Assembly: GCA_910579835.1 (NCBI GenBank)
Contig: CAJTWQ010000017.1
Location: 1-32,621 of the forward strand
DNA length: 32,621 nt
Direction of reading: 5' to 3'
From: an uncultured Ruminococcus sp.
GTDB lineage: Bacteria > Bacillota > Clostridia > Oscillospirales > Ruminococcaceae
In this document: positions 14,254 through 22,847 of the stretch, in pieces
Numbering within the stretch: the stretch's first letter is position 1
How the letters are laid out: the number at the start of each line of letters is the position of its first letter
Notes under the pieces: model-generated
Told to the model about the DNA's origin: nothing
Seen by the model: the letters and a program-made list of their open reading frames with translations, nothing else
Database searches by the model: none
Translations under genes and position numbers: made by a program

Positions 14254-16173
14254 ATGCAGCATATTAAACTGATCGGTGTATGCCTTTCTACTATAAACGA
14301 AGAAGACCGTTTCAATTTTGTTTACAATCTGAATAAATACGCTGTTTCAAGTGGCTACAGACTGCTTGTATTCAATTCCTGCGCAGATCTTTACGAACAA
14401 AGCTCTGCGAACAACGAAGGATCTTCCGCAGTTTTCAGACTTATACCCTATGACAGACTATCTGCGCTGATTATTTTCCCTAATATAATGTATGATATGG
14501 GAATTGTTGACGAGGTTATTGAAAAATGCCGGATTTACAGCGTTCCTGTAATCTCTATGGATAAAGAAATAGAAGGATGCATTTCCTTTTCCTTTACCAA
14601 CGCCAACATTTTTGAAAAACTCTGTAACCATGTAATTAAGGATCATGGAGCCAAAAAACTTTTTATGGTCGCCGGATTCAAGGATAATATTTATTCAGAG
14701 GAACGCATAGCTGCTTTCCGTGCAGCCCTTGAGAAAAACGGCATCCCATTTGAACCGGATAATGTCGGATACGGCTGCTTCTGGGAGCTTCCTACACTCG
14801 AACTTATGAAGAAGTGGTTCATTCAGGAAAAACGTGAAGTTCCTGACGCAATAATCTGCGCTAATGATTTCATGGCTATTACAGTCAGCGGTTTTTTACA
14901 GGAAATTGGTATAAAGATTCCTCAGGACTGTATTATCACAGGCTTTGACGGCATAAACCAGACTGAGTATCTTCCGCCGAATATAACCACCTGCAAGCAG
15001 GACTTTGATAAAATGGGGAAACTTATCACTGAAACCATTATAATGCTTGATAACGGTGAAAAAATCAGCGGATCGTTCAAGGTGGATTTTAACATAGTTT
15101 ACTCACAGTCATGCGGATGTATTAAGACAAGTTTTGCCAATGTAAGCCATTCCATTCAGGCTCTTATGTCCAGCCTCAGACTTTCCGACGAGCGTCAGAA
15201 AATGGTATGCACTGCTCAGGCAACTATCCCAAGAATTGCAGACGTCAACTTTCTTCCCAAGGTGCTAATGGACAAATTCCGCTTCAAAACCTGCGTCTTT
15301 GCTCTGAATGAAAATATCTTCTCCCCTCCCGATTTCGGCAGCTGCTATAAAGGAGAAAACTGCTTCGGAGAAAATGTTGATATTCTTTTTCACAGGTATG
15401 AAGAAACAGAATATCAACAGTGCAGAATACCGCTGAACAAGCTTCTCCCCAGGTATGATCTGCTTATGGAGAAAATCGATCCGATCGTAATATGCTGTGC
15501 CAATTTTAACGATATGGTAATGGGATACTGTGTTTTTCAGCCGGAAGCAGACATTGACGAATATGAAAAGATGCACAGTATAATGAGCACTATAGGTTCC
15601 GCTCTGGGTAATTTTTACAGCAGAATGCAGATAAGAAGTATTAACAGTGAGCTTGTAGCCGCTAATACAGAACTGCGTAAACTGTCTCAGCGCGATTTTA
15701 TGACAGGTCTTTTCAACCGCCGCGGTTTTTTTGATAAACTGGATAAAAATATTGCTGATAAGAACAATTATGGAAATACGCTGATAATAATTTCTGCCGA
15801 TCTGGACGAGCTGAAATATATAAATGATAACTTCGGTCACGCTGAGGGAGATAACGCGATCATCACAGTAGGAAAAGCTCTGCTCAGCAGCTCACTGCAC
15901 AGCGAAATATGTGCACGTTTTGGAGGCGACGAATTCTGCGTTGCCGTAATAATTAATAAGGGAGAGCCCCCTCTCTTTTTTGAGGATTTCAAGGATCGTT
16001 TTCTTGATTTCCTCAAAGACTACAATCAGAAATCCGGCAAACCGTATACTGTAAGAGCAAGTATCGGGTATAAGTCCGACGTTATCAGTGGAAACCTAAA
16101 TACTCTTGAAATGATAAAAACAGCTGATGAAAATATGTATGCATATAAAATTAAAAACAAAAGTAAAAAATAA
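14254..16173 (+). CDS. Diguanylate cyclase with LacI-type periplasmic-binding-like sensor domain
   Basis: A 639-residue cytoplasmic protein (no signal peptide, no membrane helix). Residues about 4-300 form a LacI/GalR-type ligand-binding fold without the DNA-binding helix-turn-helix ('VPDAIICANDFMAI', 'CIITGFDGINQTEYLPPNIT'). A middle domain (about 310-490) may be GAF-like. A linker helix, 'SRMQIRSINSELVAANTELR', then leads into a GGDEF domain with 'RDFMTGLFNRRGFF', 'DLDELKYINDNFGHAEGDN' and an intact GGDEF (557-561), so it should make cyclic di-GMP. The position expected for the RxxD inhibitory site reads LHSE, so product inhibition is probably missing. An in-frame GTG at 14200 lies upstream; I prefer the ATG at 14254 behind GAAGGG. 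Confidence 0.9.
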   Translation: MQHIKLIGVCLSTINEEDRFNFVYNLNKYAVSSGYRLLVFNSCADLYEQSSANNEGSSAVFRLIPYDRLSALIIFPNIMYDMGIVDEVIEKCRIYSVPVISMDKEIEGCISFSFTNANIFEKLCNHVIKDHGAKKLFMVAGFKDNIYSEERIAAFRAALEKNGIPFEPDNVGYGCFWELPTLELMKKWFIQEKREVPDAIICANDFMAITVSGFLQEIGIKIPQDCIITGFDGINQTEYLPPNITTCKQDFDKMGKLITETIIMLDNGEKISGSFKVDFNIVYSQSCGCIKTSFANVSHSIQALMSSLRLSDERQKMVCTAQATIPRIADVNFLPKVLMDKFRFKTCVFALNENIFSPPDFGSCYKGENCFGENVDILFHRYEETEYQQCRIPLNKLLPRYDLLMEKIDPIVICCANFNDMVMGYCVFQPEADIDEYEKMHSIMSTIGSALGNFYSRMQIRSINSELVAANTELRKLSQRDFMTGLFNRRGFFDKLDKNIADKNNYGNTLIIISADLDELKYINDNFGHAEGDNAIITVGKALLSSSLHSEICARFGGDEFCVAVIINKGEPPLFFEDFKDRFLDFLKDYNQKSGKPYTVRASIGYKSDVISGNLNTLEMIKTADENMYAYKIKNKSKK

Positions 16174-16203
16174 AAGGAGGCTCACAGCACTCCCTTTATT
16201 TTT
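16166..16203. terminator. Bidirectional terminator between the diguanylate cyclase and CDF genes
   Basis: A 14-base stem with one mismatch, AAAAATAAAAGGAG / CTCCCTTTATTTTT. The left arm contains the stop codon of the cyclase gene. T-runs on both strands suit the convergent genes. Confidence 0.75.
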
Positions 16204-16245
16204 TATCAGAACTTGTGTACAGACTCCTATGCGGAAAGGTTATTA

Positions 16246-17406
16246 TTATTCGTGATCAAACGTGATGATCGTATTATAATTGCATCCATGAGCTTTCAAT
16301 TCACTGTCAATATGCTTTTTTATCTCGTCATGCGACATACGGGAATCATATGGAATTATGAGATCAAAAACAATGCTTTTGTCAGCGTCGCATCCAGATA
16401 TTCGGAAATCATGAATAGAAAATCCCATATTCAGAGATATTGCAGCAGACTTTACTATTTTTCTATACATCAAAGTCTGTTCATCATCAATATCAATTGG
16501 ATCAGTATGAATAGTAAGAGAAATATTAAACTTCTCCTGAATAATATGTTCGGTTCTGTCAGCTATTTCATGAACTTCTTTGAAGCTCCTGTCGCTTCTC
16601 AGCTCGATATGACAGCTTCCAAGCATTTTTGTGATACCGTAGTTATGAATAACAAGATCATGAACATCTATTATATCGCTGTCAGAAAGAATCGTACTCT
16701 TTATGCTGCTTGATATTTCCGAAGAAACTGGTTTTCCGATAAGCTCGTCAACGGTATCGCGGATAATCTCCAGCCCTGTTTTAAGGATGAAAACAGATAC
16801 AAGCAGTCCCATTATACCGTCTATAGGAAAATCAGTAAACAAAGATGAAATAAGTGCAATGATAGTCGCGGAAGTGGCAATCACATCATTCCGGCTGTCT
16901 TCTGCCGTTGCAGTCAATACAACTGAATTAATTTTTCTTCCCAGCTTCATATTAAAAAGGGAAAGCCATAATTTTACGCCTATGGAAAAAACGAGTGAAA
17001 CGAGAACAGCTGCACTGAAATGAACAGGCTGAGGTTCCGATATTTTTCCGGCAGAGCTTTTGAAAAGCTCAAATCCAACTATAACAATTATTGCTGACAG
17101 GATAAGAGAAGTCAAATATTCTATTCTTCCGTGACCAAAGGGATGATTTTTATCCGCAGGCTTTGAAGCCATTTTACAGCCAAGAAAAGTCACGACGCAT
17201 CCTCCGCTATCGGACAGATTATTAAAAGCATCGGAAATGATTGAAATCGAGCCTGAAAGCGTTCCCATTATATATTTAAGCAAAAAAAGAAATATATTGC
17301 TTATAAGCCCTACCGCACTGCTCAAAGCTCCGTATGACTGCCTTACTCCTGCATTTTCAATATCATTGCAATTTTTTACAAACTTTTTTACCAGAAATTC
17401 CGTCAT
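16246..17406 (-). CDS. Cation diffusion facilitator (CDF) metal exporter
   Basis: A 386-residue CDF protein with six membrane helices and a C-terminal cytoplasmic domain (about 290-380). TM2 carries 'SDAFNNLSDSGG' and TM5 'TAEDSRNDVIAT', the metal-site motifs; the Asp/Asn-rich form without the HxxxD of zinc exporters points to Mn2+ or Fe2+ rather than Zn2+ (inference). 'KNHPFGHGRIEYLT' is the family's conserved cytoplasmic loop. The ATG at 17404-17406 is preceded by AGAGGTG at a good distance; an in-frame GTG inside that site gives a spurious longer frame. It is a single gene with its own promoter, divergent from recJ. Confidence 0.9.
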   Translation of the reverse strand: MTEFLVKKFVKNCNDIENAGVRQSYGALSSAVGLISNIFLFLLKYIMGTLSGSISIISDAFNNLSDSGGCVVTFLGCKMASKPADKNHPFGHGRIEYLTSLILSAIIVIVGFELFKSSAGKISEPQPVHFSAAVLVSLVFSIGVKLWLSLFNMKLGRKINSVVLTATAEDSRNDVIATSATIIALISSLFTDFPIDGIMGLLVSVFILKTGLEIIRDTVDELIGKPVSSEISSSIKSTILSDSDIIDVHDLVIHNYGITKMLGSCHIELRSDRSFKEVHEIADRTEHIIQEKFNISLTIHTDPIDIDDEQTLMYRKIVKSAAISLNMGFSIHDFRISGCDADKSIVFDLIIPYDSRMSHDEIKKHIDSELKAHGCNYNTIITFDHE

Positions 17407-17453
17407 TGACAACACCTCTGTATATCTATCTCAATGCAATACTGCTTCTAACA

Positions 17454-17482
17454 ATTATAGTGTGTTCACATACACTTTAGAA
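17454..17482 (-). promoter_or_regulatory. Possible CDF gene promoter
   Basis: On the minus strand TTCTAA (17477-17482), a 17-base spacer and TATAAT (17454-17459). The spacer holds a weak dyad (GTGT...ACAC, 17461-17475) that could be an operator. The -35 is poor and overlaps the AGAACTTGT repeat. Confidence 0.4.
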
Positions 17483-17624
17483 CTTGTTTTAATTGCAGAT
17501 TTATGCGCAAATATATTCAACGTTTTTATTATATCACATTCTTAAATAAAAATCAACTGCCAGTAAATTTAATAAATATAATTATACATTTTTATTGTTG
17601 AAACAAATACATTTTTTCTTTATA

Positions 17625-17711
17625 AGAACTTGTGTTCATAGAGAATATGTGCGGATTTTTAAGCAAAATTTACCCAAAAGACGTGCAGCTTATTCTATGA
17701 ACACAAGTTCT
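17625..17711. repeat. 87-base palindromic repeat element
   Basis: Perfect 18-base inverted repeats, AGAACTTGTGTTCATAGA (17625-17642) and its reverse complement (17694-17711), flank a 51-base centre. There is no U-run typical of a terminator. The outer AGAACTTGT recurs in three other spacers of this window, which suggests a dispersed small repeat. Confidence 0.6.
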
Positions 17712-17755
17712 AAAACATATTCCTATTTTTTTCATCACTTTTTTTATATTCTCTA

Positions 17756-17784
17756 TTGAAAAATTTTTCCGGAAATGTTATAAT
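17756..17784 (+). promoter_or_regulatory. Promoter of the recJ operon
   Basis: TTGAAA (17756-17761), a 17-base spacer and TATAAT (17779-17784). A TAGGAG ribosome site lies just before the recJ ATG. Confidence 0.7.
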
Positions 17785-17826
17785 GAAATAATAGTAATTA
17801 TTCATTATATTATGTAGGAGTCGCTT

Positions 17827-19854
17827 ATGAAAATCTGGAATGTCAGTCAGCCGGACAAAAAAACTGCGAACAGGCTTTCTTTCGGATGTGGGATCACTTC
17901 CCTCGCCGCCGCTGTTCTTGTTTCAAGAGGATTTACCTCCCCTGATGATGTTATTGAAAAATACAACGTTGATATGCTTTCAGATCCCTTTCTAATCCGC
18001 GATATGAAACAGGCTGCGGAAATCATCAACTATGCCGTAGACCAGGGGCAGCGAATCTGTATTTACGGCGATTACGACTGTGACGGCGTTATGTCAACGG
18101 TAATTCTATATTCCTACCTTTCCGAATGCGGCGCAGATGTGTTTTACTATATTCCGGAAAGATCGGAGGGCTACGGCCTGAATACAGCTGCCATTGACGA
18201 TATTGCTTTCAAAGAGGCTGAACTTATAGTGACTGTCGACAACGGAATATCCGCTGCGGCGGAAGCCGAATATATATATTCAAAAAATATGAAACTTATT
18301 ATCACTGATCATCACCAGCAGGGAGAAGTTCTTCCCAGAGCCGAAGCTATTGTGGATCCCCACCGCCATGACTGTACCTCTGACTTCAAGTTTATGTGCG
18401 GCGCCGGAATTGCACTGAAGCTGATTGCGGCTCTTGACGGCGGAGACTATACTACGGCTCTGGAACAGTTCGGAGATCTTGCCGCCATAGCGACAATTGC
18501 CGACGTTGTCAGCATTACCGGTGAAAACAGATTTCTCGTCTCATATGGTCTTGAACTTATAAATAATACCGACCGCCCTGGTCTTATGGCGCTTATTGAA
18601 TCAGCCGGTCTCAGCGATAAAAAAATAGATTCCCGCTCCGTCGCTTTTGGAATTGCTCCCAGAATCAACGCTTCCGGACGCTTCGGTTCTCCCCAAACGG
18701 CGGTCAGGCTTTTTCTCTGTGAGGATTACAGCGAAGCCACAGAGCTTGCCGAAAATCTTGAAACGCTGAATACTCAAAGAAAAACTGCGGAAAATTCTAT
18801 TATGGAAGAGATCTATACTATCCTGGACAGTGACCGTTCCATTCTCAGAAGCAGGATTATATTTATTTCCGGAAACGGCTGGCATCACGGTGTTATCGGC
18901 ATTGTTGCCGCAAGAATCATGGAGCGTTTTGGAAAGCCGGTATTTATCGCTTCCAGATCGGACGGCGAAATTCGCGGCTCCGCACGGTCGTTTGGAGAAT
19001 TTTCAGTATTCGGAGCGCTTTCCTATGCGGCTGAAGCTCTTGAAAAATTCGGAGGACATCCTGCTGCCGGCGGATTTACAATAAAAGCAGACAAGGAATA
19101 TCAATTCCGCTGTCTCCTGGAAAAATATGCAGCTGAATTCCATAAGAACATGCCCGAGCCTTTCATAACTGCCGAAGCATCTCTTACATCTGATCTTCTG
19201 ACAATGGAAAATGTATCCGGTCTTTCCGTGCTGGAGCCGTTCGGAACGGATAACGAAAAACCGCTGTTCTACGTTGAAGGTATTGCACAAAGCATAAGCG
19301 GTCTTTCCGGGAACAAGCACTCCCTTATAAAATGCGAAATCGGCGGAAAATCCTTTGATATACTCAGATTCTACATATCCCCCGACCGGATTCCCCTAAA
19401 GTCAGGCGATCTTTTTATGGCTATTATAAGCCTTGGAATAAATGAATACAGAGGACGAAAAACAATTTCCATGATCGCAGAAGATATTCTTCCTCCAGCT
19501 TTTGACCAAAAAAAATATTTTGCGGCATTCGGAGCCTTTGAAGCATTTATCCGGGATGAGGAACTGCCGGCAAACTATTATCCGGTAATGCTTCCGAACC
19601 GCGGCACCGCTTTAAAAGTATACGCAGGTATCCCCGAAGTAAACGGTATTGGATTTGATGAACTGTACATAAAAATTATGGACCAAAAGCTTAACTACTG
19701 CCGGTACTGCACTGCTGTCGAAGCATTAAGAGAATTGGGAATCATCTCCGTTTCTTCCAAAGAAAACAAAATATGCAGACTTCCTGTAAAAGAAAGAAAA
19801 GATCTTTTATCTGCTCCCGTGCTTTTAAAGCTCGGCAGCATGATCAAAAAATAG
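17827..19854 (+). CDS. recJ: Single-stranded-DNA-specific exonuclease RecJ
   Basis: A 675-residue DHH/DHHA1-family nuclease that degrades single-stranded DNA 5' to 3' in recombinational and mismatch repair. Visible motifs: 'YGDYDCDGVMS' (Asp82, Asp84, Asp86), 'VTVDNGI', the DHH triad at 161-163 ('ITDHHQQGE'), 'CGAGIALKLIAAL', and 'GGHPAAGGFTI' of DHHA1 (409-419). An OB-like domain follows, then about 100 extra C-terminal residues, a length usual in Clostridia. It opens an operon with rel, an MBL hydrolase, hemZ and rlmD. Confidence 0.95.
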   Translation: MKIWNVSQPDKKTANRLSFGCGITSLAAAVLVSRGFTSPDDVIEKYNVDMLSDPFLIRDMKQAAEIINYAVDQGQRICIYGDYDCDGVMSTVILYSYLSECGADVFYYIPERSEGYGLNTAAIDDIAFKEAELIVTVDNGISAAAEAEYIYSKNMKLIITDHHQQGEVLPRAEAIVDPHRHDCTSDFKFMCGAGIALKLIAALDGGDYTTALEQFGDLAAIATIADVVSITGENRFLVSYGLELINNTDRPGLMALIESAGLSDKKIDSRSVAFGIAPRINASGRFGSPQTAVRLFLCEDYSEATELAENLETLNTQRKTAENSIMEEIYTILDSDRSILRSRIIFISGNGWHHGVIGIVAARIMERFGKPVFIASRSDGEIRGSARSFGEFSVFGALSYAAEALEKFGGHPAAGGFTIKADKEYQFRCLLEKYAAEFHKNMPEPFITAEASLTSDLLTMENVSGLSVLEPFGTDNEKPLFYVEGIAQSISGLSGNKHSLIKCEIGGKSFDILRFYISPDRIPLKSGDLFMAIISLGINEYRGRKTISMIAEDILPPAFDQKKYFAAFGAFEAFIRDEELPANYYPVMLPNRGTALKVYAGIPEVNGIGFDELYIKIMDQKLNYCRYCTAVEALRELGIISVSSKENKICRLPVKERKDLLSAPVLLKLGSMIKK

Positions 19855-19923
19855 CGAACAATCCGGCTCCGCCTGCCGTAAAAGAGGCAACAGAAGAAAT
19901 TATCACTGCTAAGGAGAAAAAAT

Positions 19924-22200
19924 ATGACTGATGAAATTAAAAAATCAGATGAAATGGTTTCGGAAAGCGACGGAACAAAAACATCATCTGATGATTATTT
20001 CAGGGATATTCCTGAATTTGACGACAATTTCACTATTGAAATGCTGATTCAGAAGATTCTTACGGATGACAGGCAGTATGACTTGAGCAAGATCGTTTCT
20101 GCCTATGAATTCGCTGCTAAAGCCCATGAAGGGCAAAAGCGTTCTTCGGGACAGGCATATATCATTCACCCGCTTGCGGTGGCCTATATTCTCCTTGAGC
20201 TTGGTATGGACACTGATACTATCTGTGCCGCTCTTCTACATGACGTTGTTGAAGACACACCTGCAACTCTCGATGATCTGAAAAAGCGCTTCGGTCAGGA
20301 TGTTGCCATGCTTGTGGACGGAGTTACAAAACTGAGCAAAATACCTATTTTTACTAAAGAGGAACAGCAGGCGGAAAATATTAGAAAAATCCTGCTCGCC
20401 ATGTCTCAGGATATTCGCGTTATGATAATAAAGCTCTGCGACAGGCTTCATAATATGAGAACGCTGAAATATCGTCCTCATGACAAACAGCGGAATACAG
20501 CACTGGAAACTATGAATATATATGCCCCGCTGGCACACCGCCTTGGAATACGCGCAGTAAAGGAAGAACTGGAGGATCTTGCTTTTCACTATCTTGATCC
20601 TTATGCTTACACGGAAATAGAGCATATCCTTGAAAATAAAAAAGAGGAACGCGAAGCATTTATTGAAATAATTAAAAGCCGTATTTCACAGCGCTTCCGG
20701 TCGGAGGACTTTGCAGAGCCGCCTCAGGTTGACGGTCGCGTAAAAAGTATATATGGTATTTACAAAAAAATTTTTCTTAATCACAAGAACATTGATGAGG
20801 TATACGACAAATATGCCGTTAGAATAATAGTATCGTCAATTTCCGAATGCTATAACGTTCTGGGACTGATACACGATATGTTTCGTCCTCTGCCAAACCG
20901 ATTTAAAGATTATATTTCTACACCAAAAAGCAACAATTACAGATCTCTCCATACCACGGTTCTTGGCAAGGAAGGAATCCCCTTTGAAGTGCAGATAAGA
21001 ACATGGGAAATGCATGAAGAAGCCGAATACGGCATTGCCGCCCACTGGAAATACAAAGAGGGAATTCAAGGCAGAGACAAAATGGAACAACGCCTTGCAT
21101 GGGTCCGTCAGATAATCGAAGCACAGCAGACTTCGGATGATGTAGAAGAGATCGTCCGCATTATCAAAACAGATCTTGCTCCGGAGGACATTGTTGTTAT
21201 GACTCCCAAGGGAAAATCGGTTGATCTTCCGGTTAATTCCACCGTTATCGACTTTGCTTACAGAATCCATACCCAGATCGGACACAAAACGATAGGTGCA
21301 AAGGTCGACGGCAGAATCGTTCCTTTGGACTACAAGCTTCAGACCGGTCAGATATGCGAAATACTGATTAGCAAGGATCCGGATAAAGGTCCGAACAGAG
21401 CCTGGCTAAATATTGTCAAGACGAATGAGGCAAGATCCAAAATACGCTCGTGGTTTAAAAAGGAACGCCGCGAAGAAAATATTGCCGAAGGAAAAGCAGC
21501 CATAGAACGTGAATTCAAGCGGCATAGAATTAATCTTGACCAATCAAAATATGAAGAATTTCTTGCCGATGACTTCAAGCGTCACAACTGTGAAAATCTG
21601 GACGATTTCTTTGCTTCAATAGGCTATGGAGGCGTTCTTTTATCTAAAATAATCCCCCGTTTAAGAGATAAGTTTGAAAAGCAGTACGGCAGCGAAGTTC
21701 CTTCTGTCGTCCCACTGATTCAGCCTAAATCAAACGGAAGGGGCAGTATCATTCTCGATCAGATAGACGATGTTCTTGTAAAATTCGCTCAGTGCTGCAA
21801 TCCGCTTCCCGGCGACGATATAGTTGGATTTATCACCAGAGGTCACGGTATTTCTGTTCATACTACAAAATGTTCCAATTACAAAGCCGTACTCAGCCGC
21901 AATAATGAAGAGGAAATGAGCCGCTGGGTAGATATACAGTGGTCTGATCACAGTTCCTCGCAGCTTCAGACCAGCTTTGAGGTCACGGCTGTAGACAGGG
22001 TTGGACTCGTTTACGATATAACCGCTATACTTCTGGAAGCAAGGGTTCCCATCGTTCATTCGGCATCCCGTGTAATGAAAAACGGCGATGCTATATTCGA
22101 GGGCACGATCATTATTTCAAACACCGATCAGCTTAAAAATCTTTTTGAAAAGCTTAGAAAGATAAAAGGCGTTATAACCGTGGAAAGATCGGCTATATAG
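19924..22200 (+). CDS. rel: Bifunctional (p)ppGpp synthetase/hydrolase
   Basis: A 758-residue long RSH protein that controls the stringent response. The HD hydrolase domain has His106-Asp107 and Glu110-Asp111 ('LLHDVVEDT'). The synthetase domain has 'VYDKYAVRIIV', the 'RFKDYI' form typical of bifunctional enzymes, 'NNYRSLHTTVLG' and 'FEVQIRTWEMHEEAEYG'. Next come a TGS domain ('VVMTPKGKSVDLPVNSTVID'), a helical/zinc-finger region with 'CCNPLPGDDIVGF', and a C-terminal ACT domain ('FEVTAVDRVGLVYDITAIL'). All key residues are present, so both activities are expected. AAGGAG precedes the start, and the MBL gene follows after 10 bases. Confidence 0.96.
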   Translation: MTDEIKKSDEMVSESDGTKTSSDDYFRDIPEFDDNFTIEMLIQKILTDDRQYDLSKIVSAYEFAAKAHEGQKRSSGQAYIIHPLAVAYILLELGMDTDTICAALLHDVVEDTPATLDDLKKRFGQDVAMLVDGVTKLSKIPIFTKEEQQAENIRKILLAMSQDIRVMIIKLCDRLHNMRTLKYRPHDKQRNTALETMNIYAPLAHRLGIRAVKEELEDLAFHYLDPYAYTEIEHILENKKEEREAFIEIIKSRISQRFRSEDFAEPPQVDGRVKSIYGIYKKIFLNHKNIDEVYDKYAVRIIVSSISECYNVLGLIHDMFRPLPNRFKDYISTPKSNNYRSLHTTVLGKEGIPFEVQIRTWEMHEEAEYGIAAHWKYKEGIQGRDKMEQRLAWVRQIIEAQQTSDDVEEIVRIIKTDLAPEDIVVMTPKGKSVDLPVNSTVIDFAYRIHTQIGHKTIGAKVDGRIVPLDYKLQTGQICEILISKDPDKGPNRAWLNIVKTNEARSKIRSWFKKERREENIAEGKAAIEREFKRHRINLDQSKYEEFLADDFKRHNCENLDDFFASIGYGGVLLSKIIPRLRDKFEKQYGSEVPSVVPLIQPKSNGRGSIILDQIDDVLVKFAQCCNPLPGDDIVGFITRGHGISVHTTKCSNYKAVLSRNNEEEMSRWVDIQWSDHSSSQLQTSFEVTAVDRVGLVYDITAILLEARVPIVHSASRVMKNGDAIFEGTIIISNTDQLKNLFEKLRKIKGVITVERSAI

Positions 22201-22210
22201 GAGGAATGGC

Positions 22211-22840
22211 ATGATGAAACTCCATGTACTTAATTTAGGCGAACTGATGGTGAACTGCTATGTTGTTGAAACCGCTCCCGGCAGGTGTGTAATTATTGAT
22301 CTCGGAGGCAATCCGGATGTACTTATGAGATTTCTTGACGCACATAAGCTGCGGCTCAGAAAAATACTGCTTACTCACGGTCATTTCGATCACATAGGCG
22401 GCGTTGAAGCTGTCCGGAAACTTACAGGCGCTGAAGTATATATCCATGAAGCTGACGCAAAAATGCTTTCAAGCGCAGAGTATTCCCTTGCCGCCGGAAT
22501 GTCCTTTCATCCTTTTGAAGCAATTACGGACTTTACGGCTGTTACAGGGGATTCATGGATAAATGACGGCGATCTGAGCTTTCGGGTATTTCACACTCCG
22601 GGACATTCCGAGGGGAGCGTCTGCTATATATGTGATGATGTGATCTTCTCTGGAGATACGCTTTTCAGGGATTCGATAGGACGCTCCGATTTTCCCGGAA
22701 GCAATTCTATTGATATGAATAACTCACTTCATGCACTTAATCTCCTTCAGGGCGATTACAAGGTGCTTCCGGGACACGGGCCCTCTACAGCTCTCAGCCG
22801 TGAGCGCAGAACAAATCCTTTTATGATTAATTTAAGATGA
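22211..22840 (+). CDS. MBL-fold metallo-hydrolase, glyoxalase II-like
   Basis: A 209-residue metallo-beta-lactamase-fold protein with the metal motif H56-x-H58-x-D60-H61 ('LTHGHFDHIGG'), 'FHTPGHSEGSVCY', 'VIFSGDTLFRDSIGR' and 'VLPGHGPST', the set seen in YcbL/YqgX-type hydrolases, which split glutathione- or other thiol-esters. The exact substrate is unknown. A strong AGGAGG site (22199-22204) serves the first of two tandem ATGs. In related Clostridia this gene often lies between rel and hemZ. Confidence 0.92.
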   Translation: MMKLHVLNLGELMVNCYVVETAPGRCVIIDLGGNPDVLMRFLDAHKLRLRKILLTHGHFDHIGGVEAVRKLTGAEVYIHEADAKMLSSAEYSLAAGMSFHPFEAITDFTAVTGDSWINDGDLSFRVFHTPGHSEGSVCYICDDVIFSGDTLFRDSIGRSDFPGSNSIDMNNSLHALNLLQGDYKVLPGHGPSTALSRERRTNPFMINLR

Positions 22841-22847
22841 GGAATAT

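Larger units (their letters stand above)
17407..17826. other. Gene-free divergent spacer between the CDF gene and recJ
   Basis: These 420 bases hold the CDF promoter, the 87-base palindromic element at 17625-17711 and the recJ promoter. A further copy of the motif AGAACTTGT lies at 17479-17487. The rest is AT-rich with no reading frame of note. Confidence 0.7.

Noticed and set aside
16213..16713. 166-residue plus-strand frame after the diguanylate cyclase terminator
   Set aside because: It is antisense to the conserved C-terminal domain of the CDF gene and has no recognisable features.
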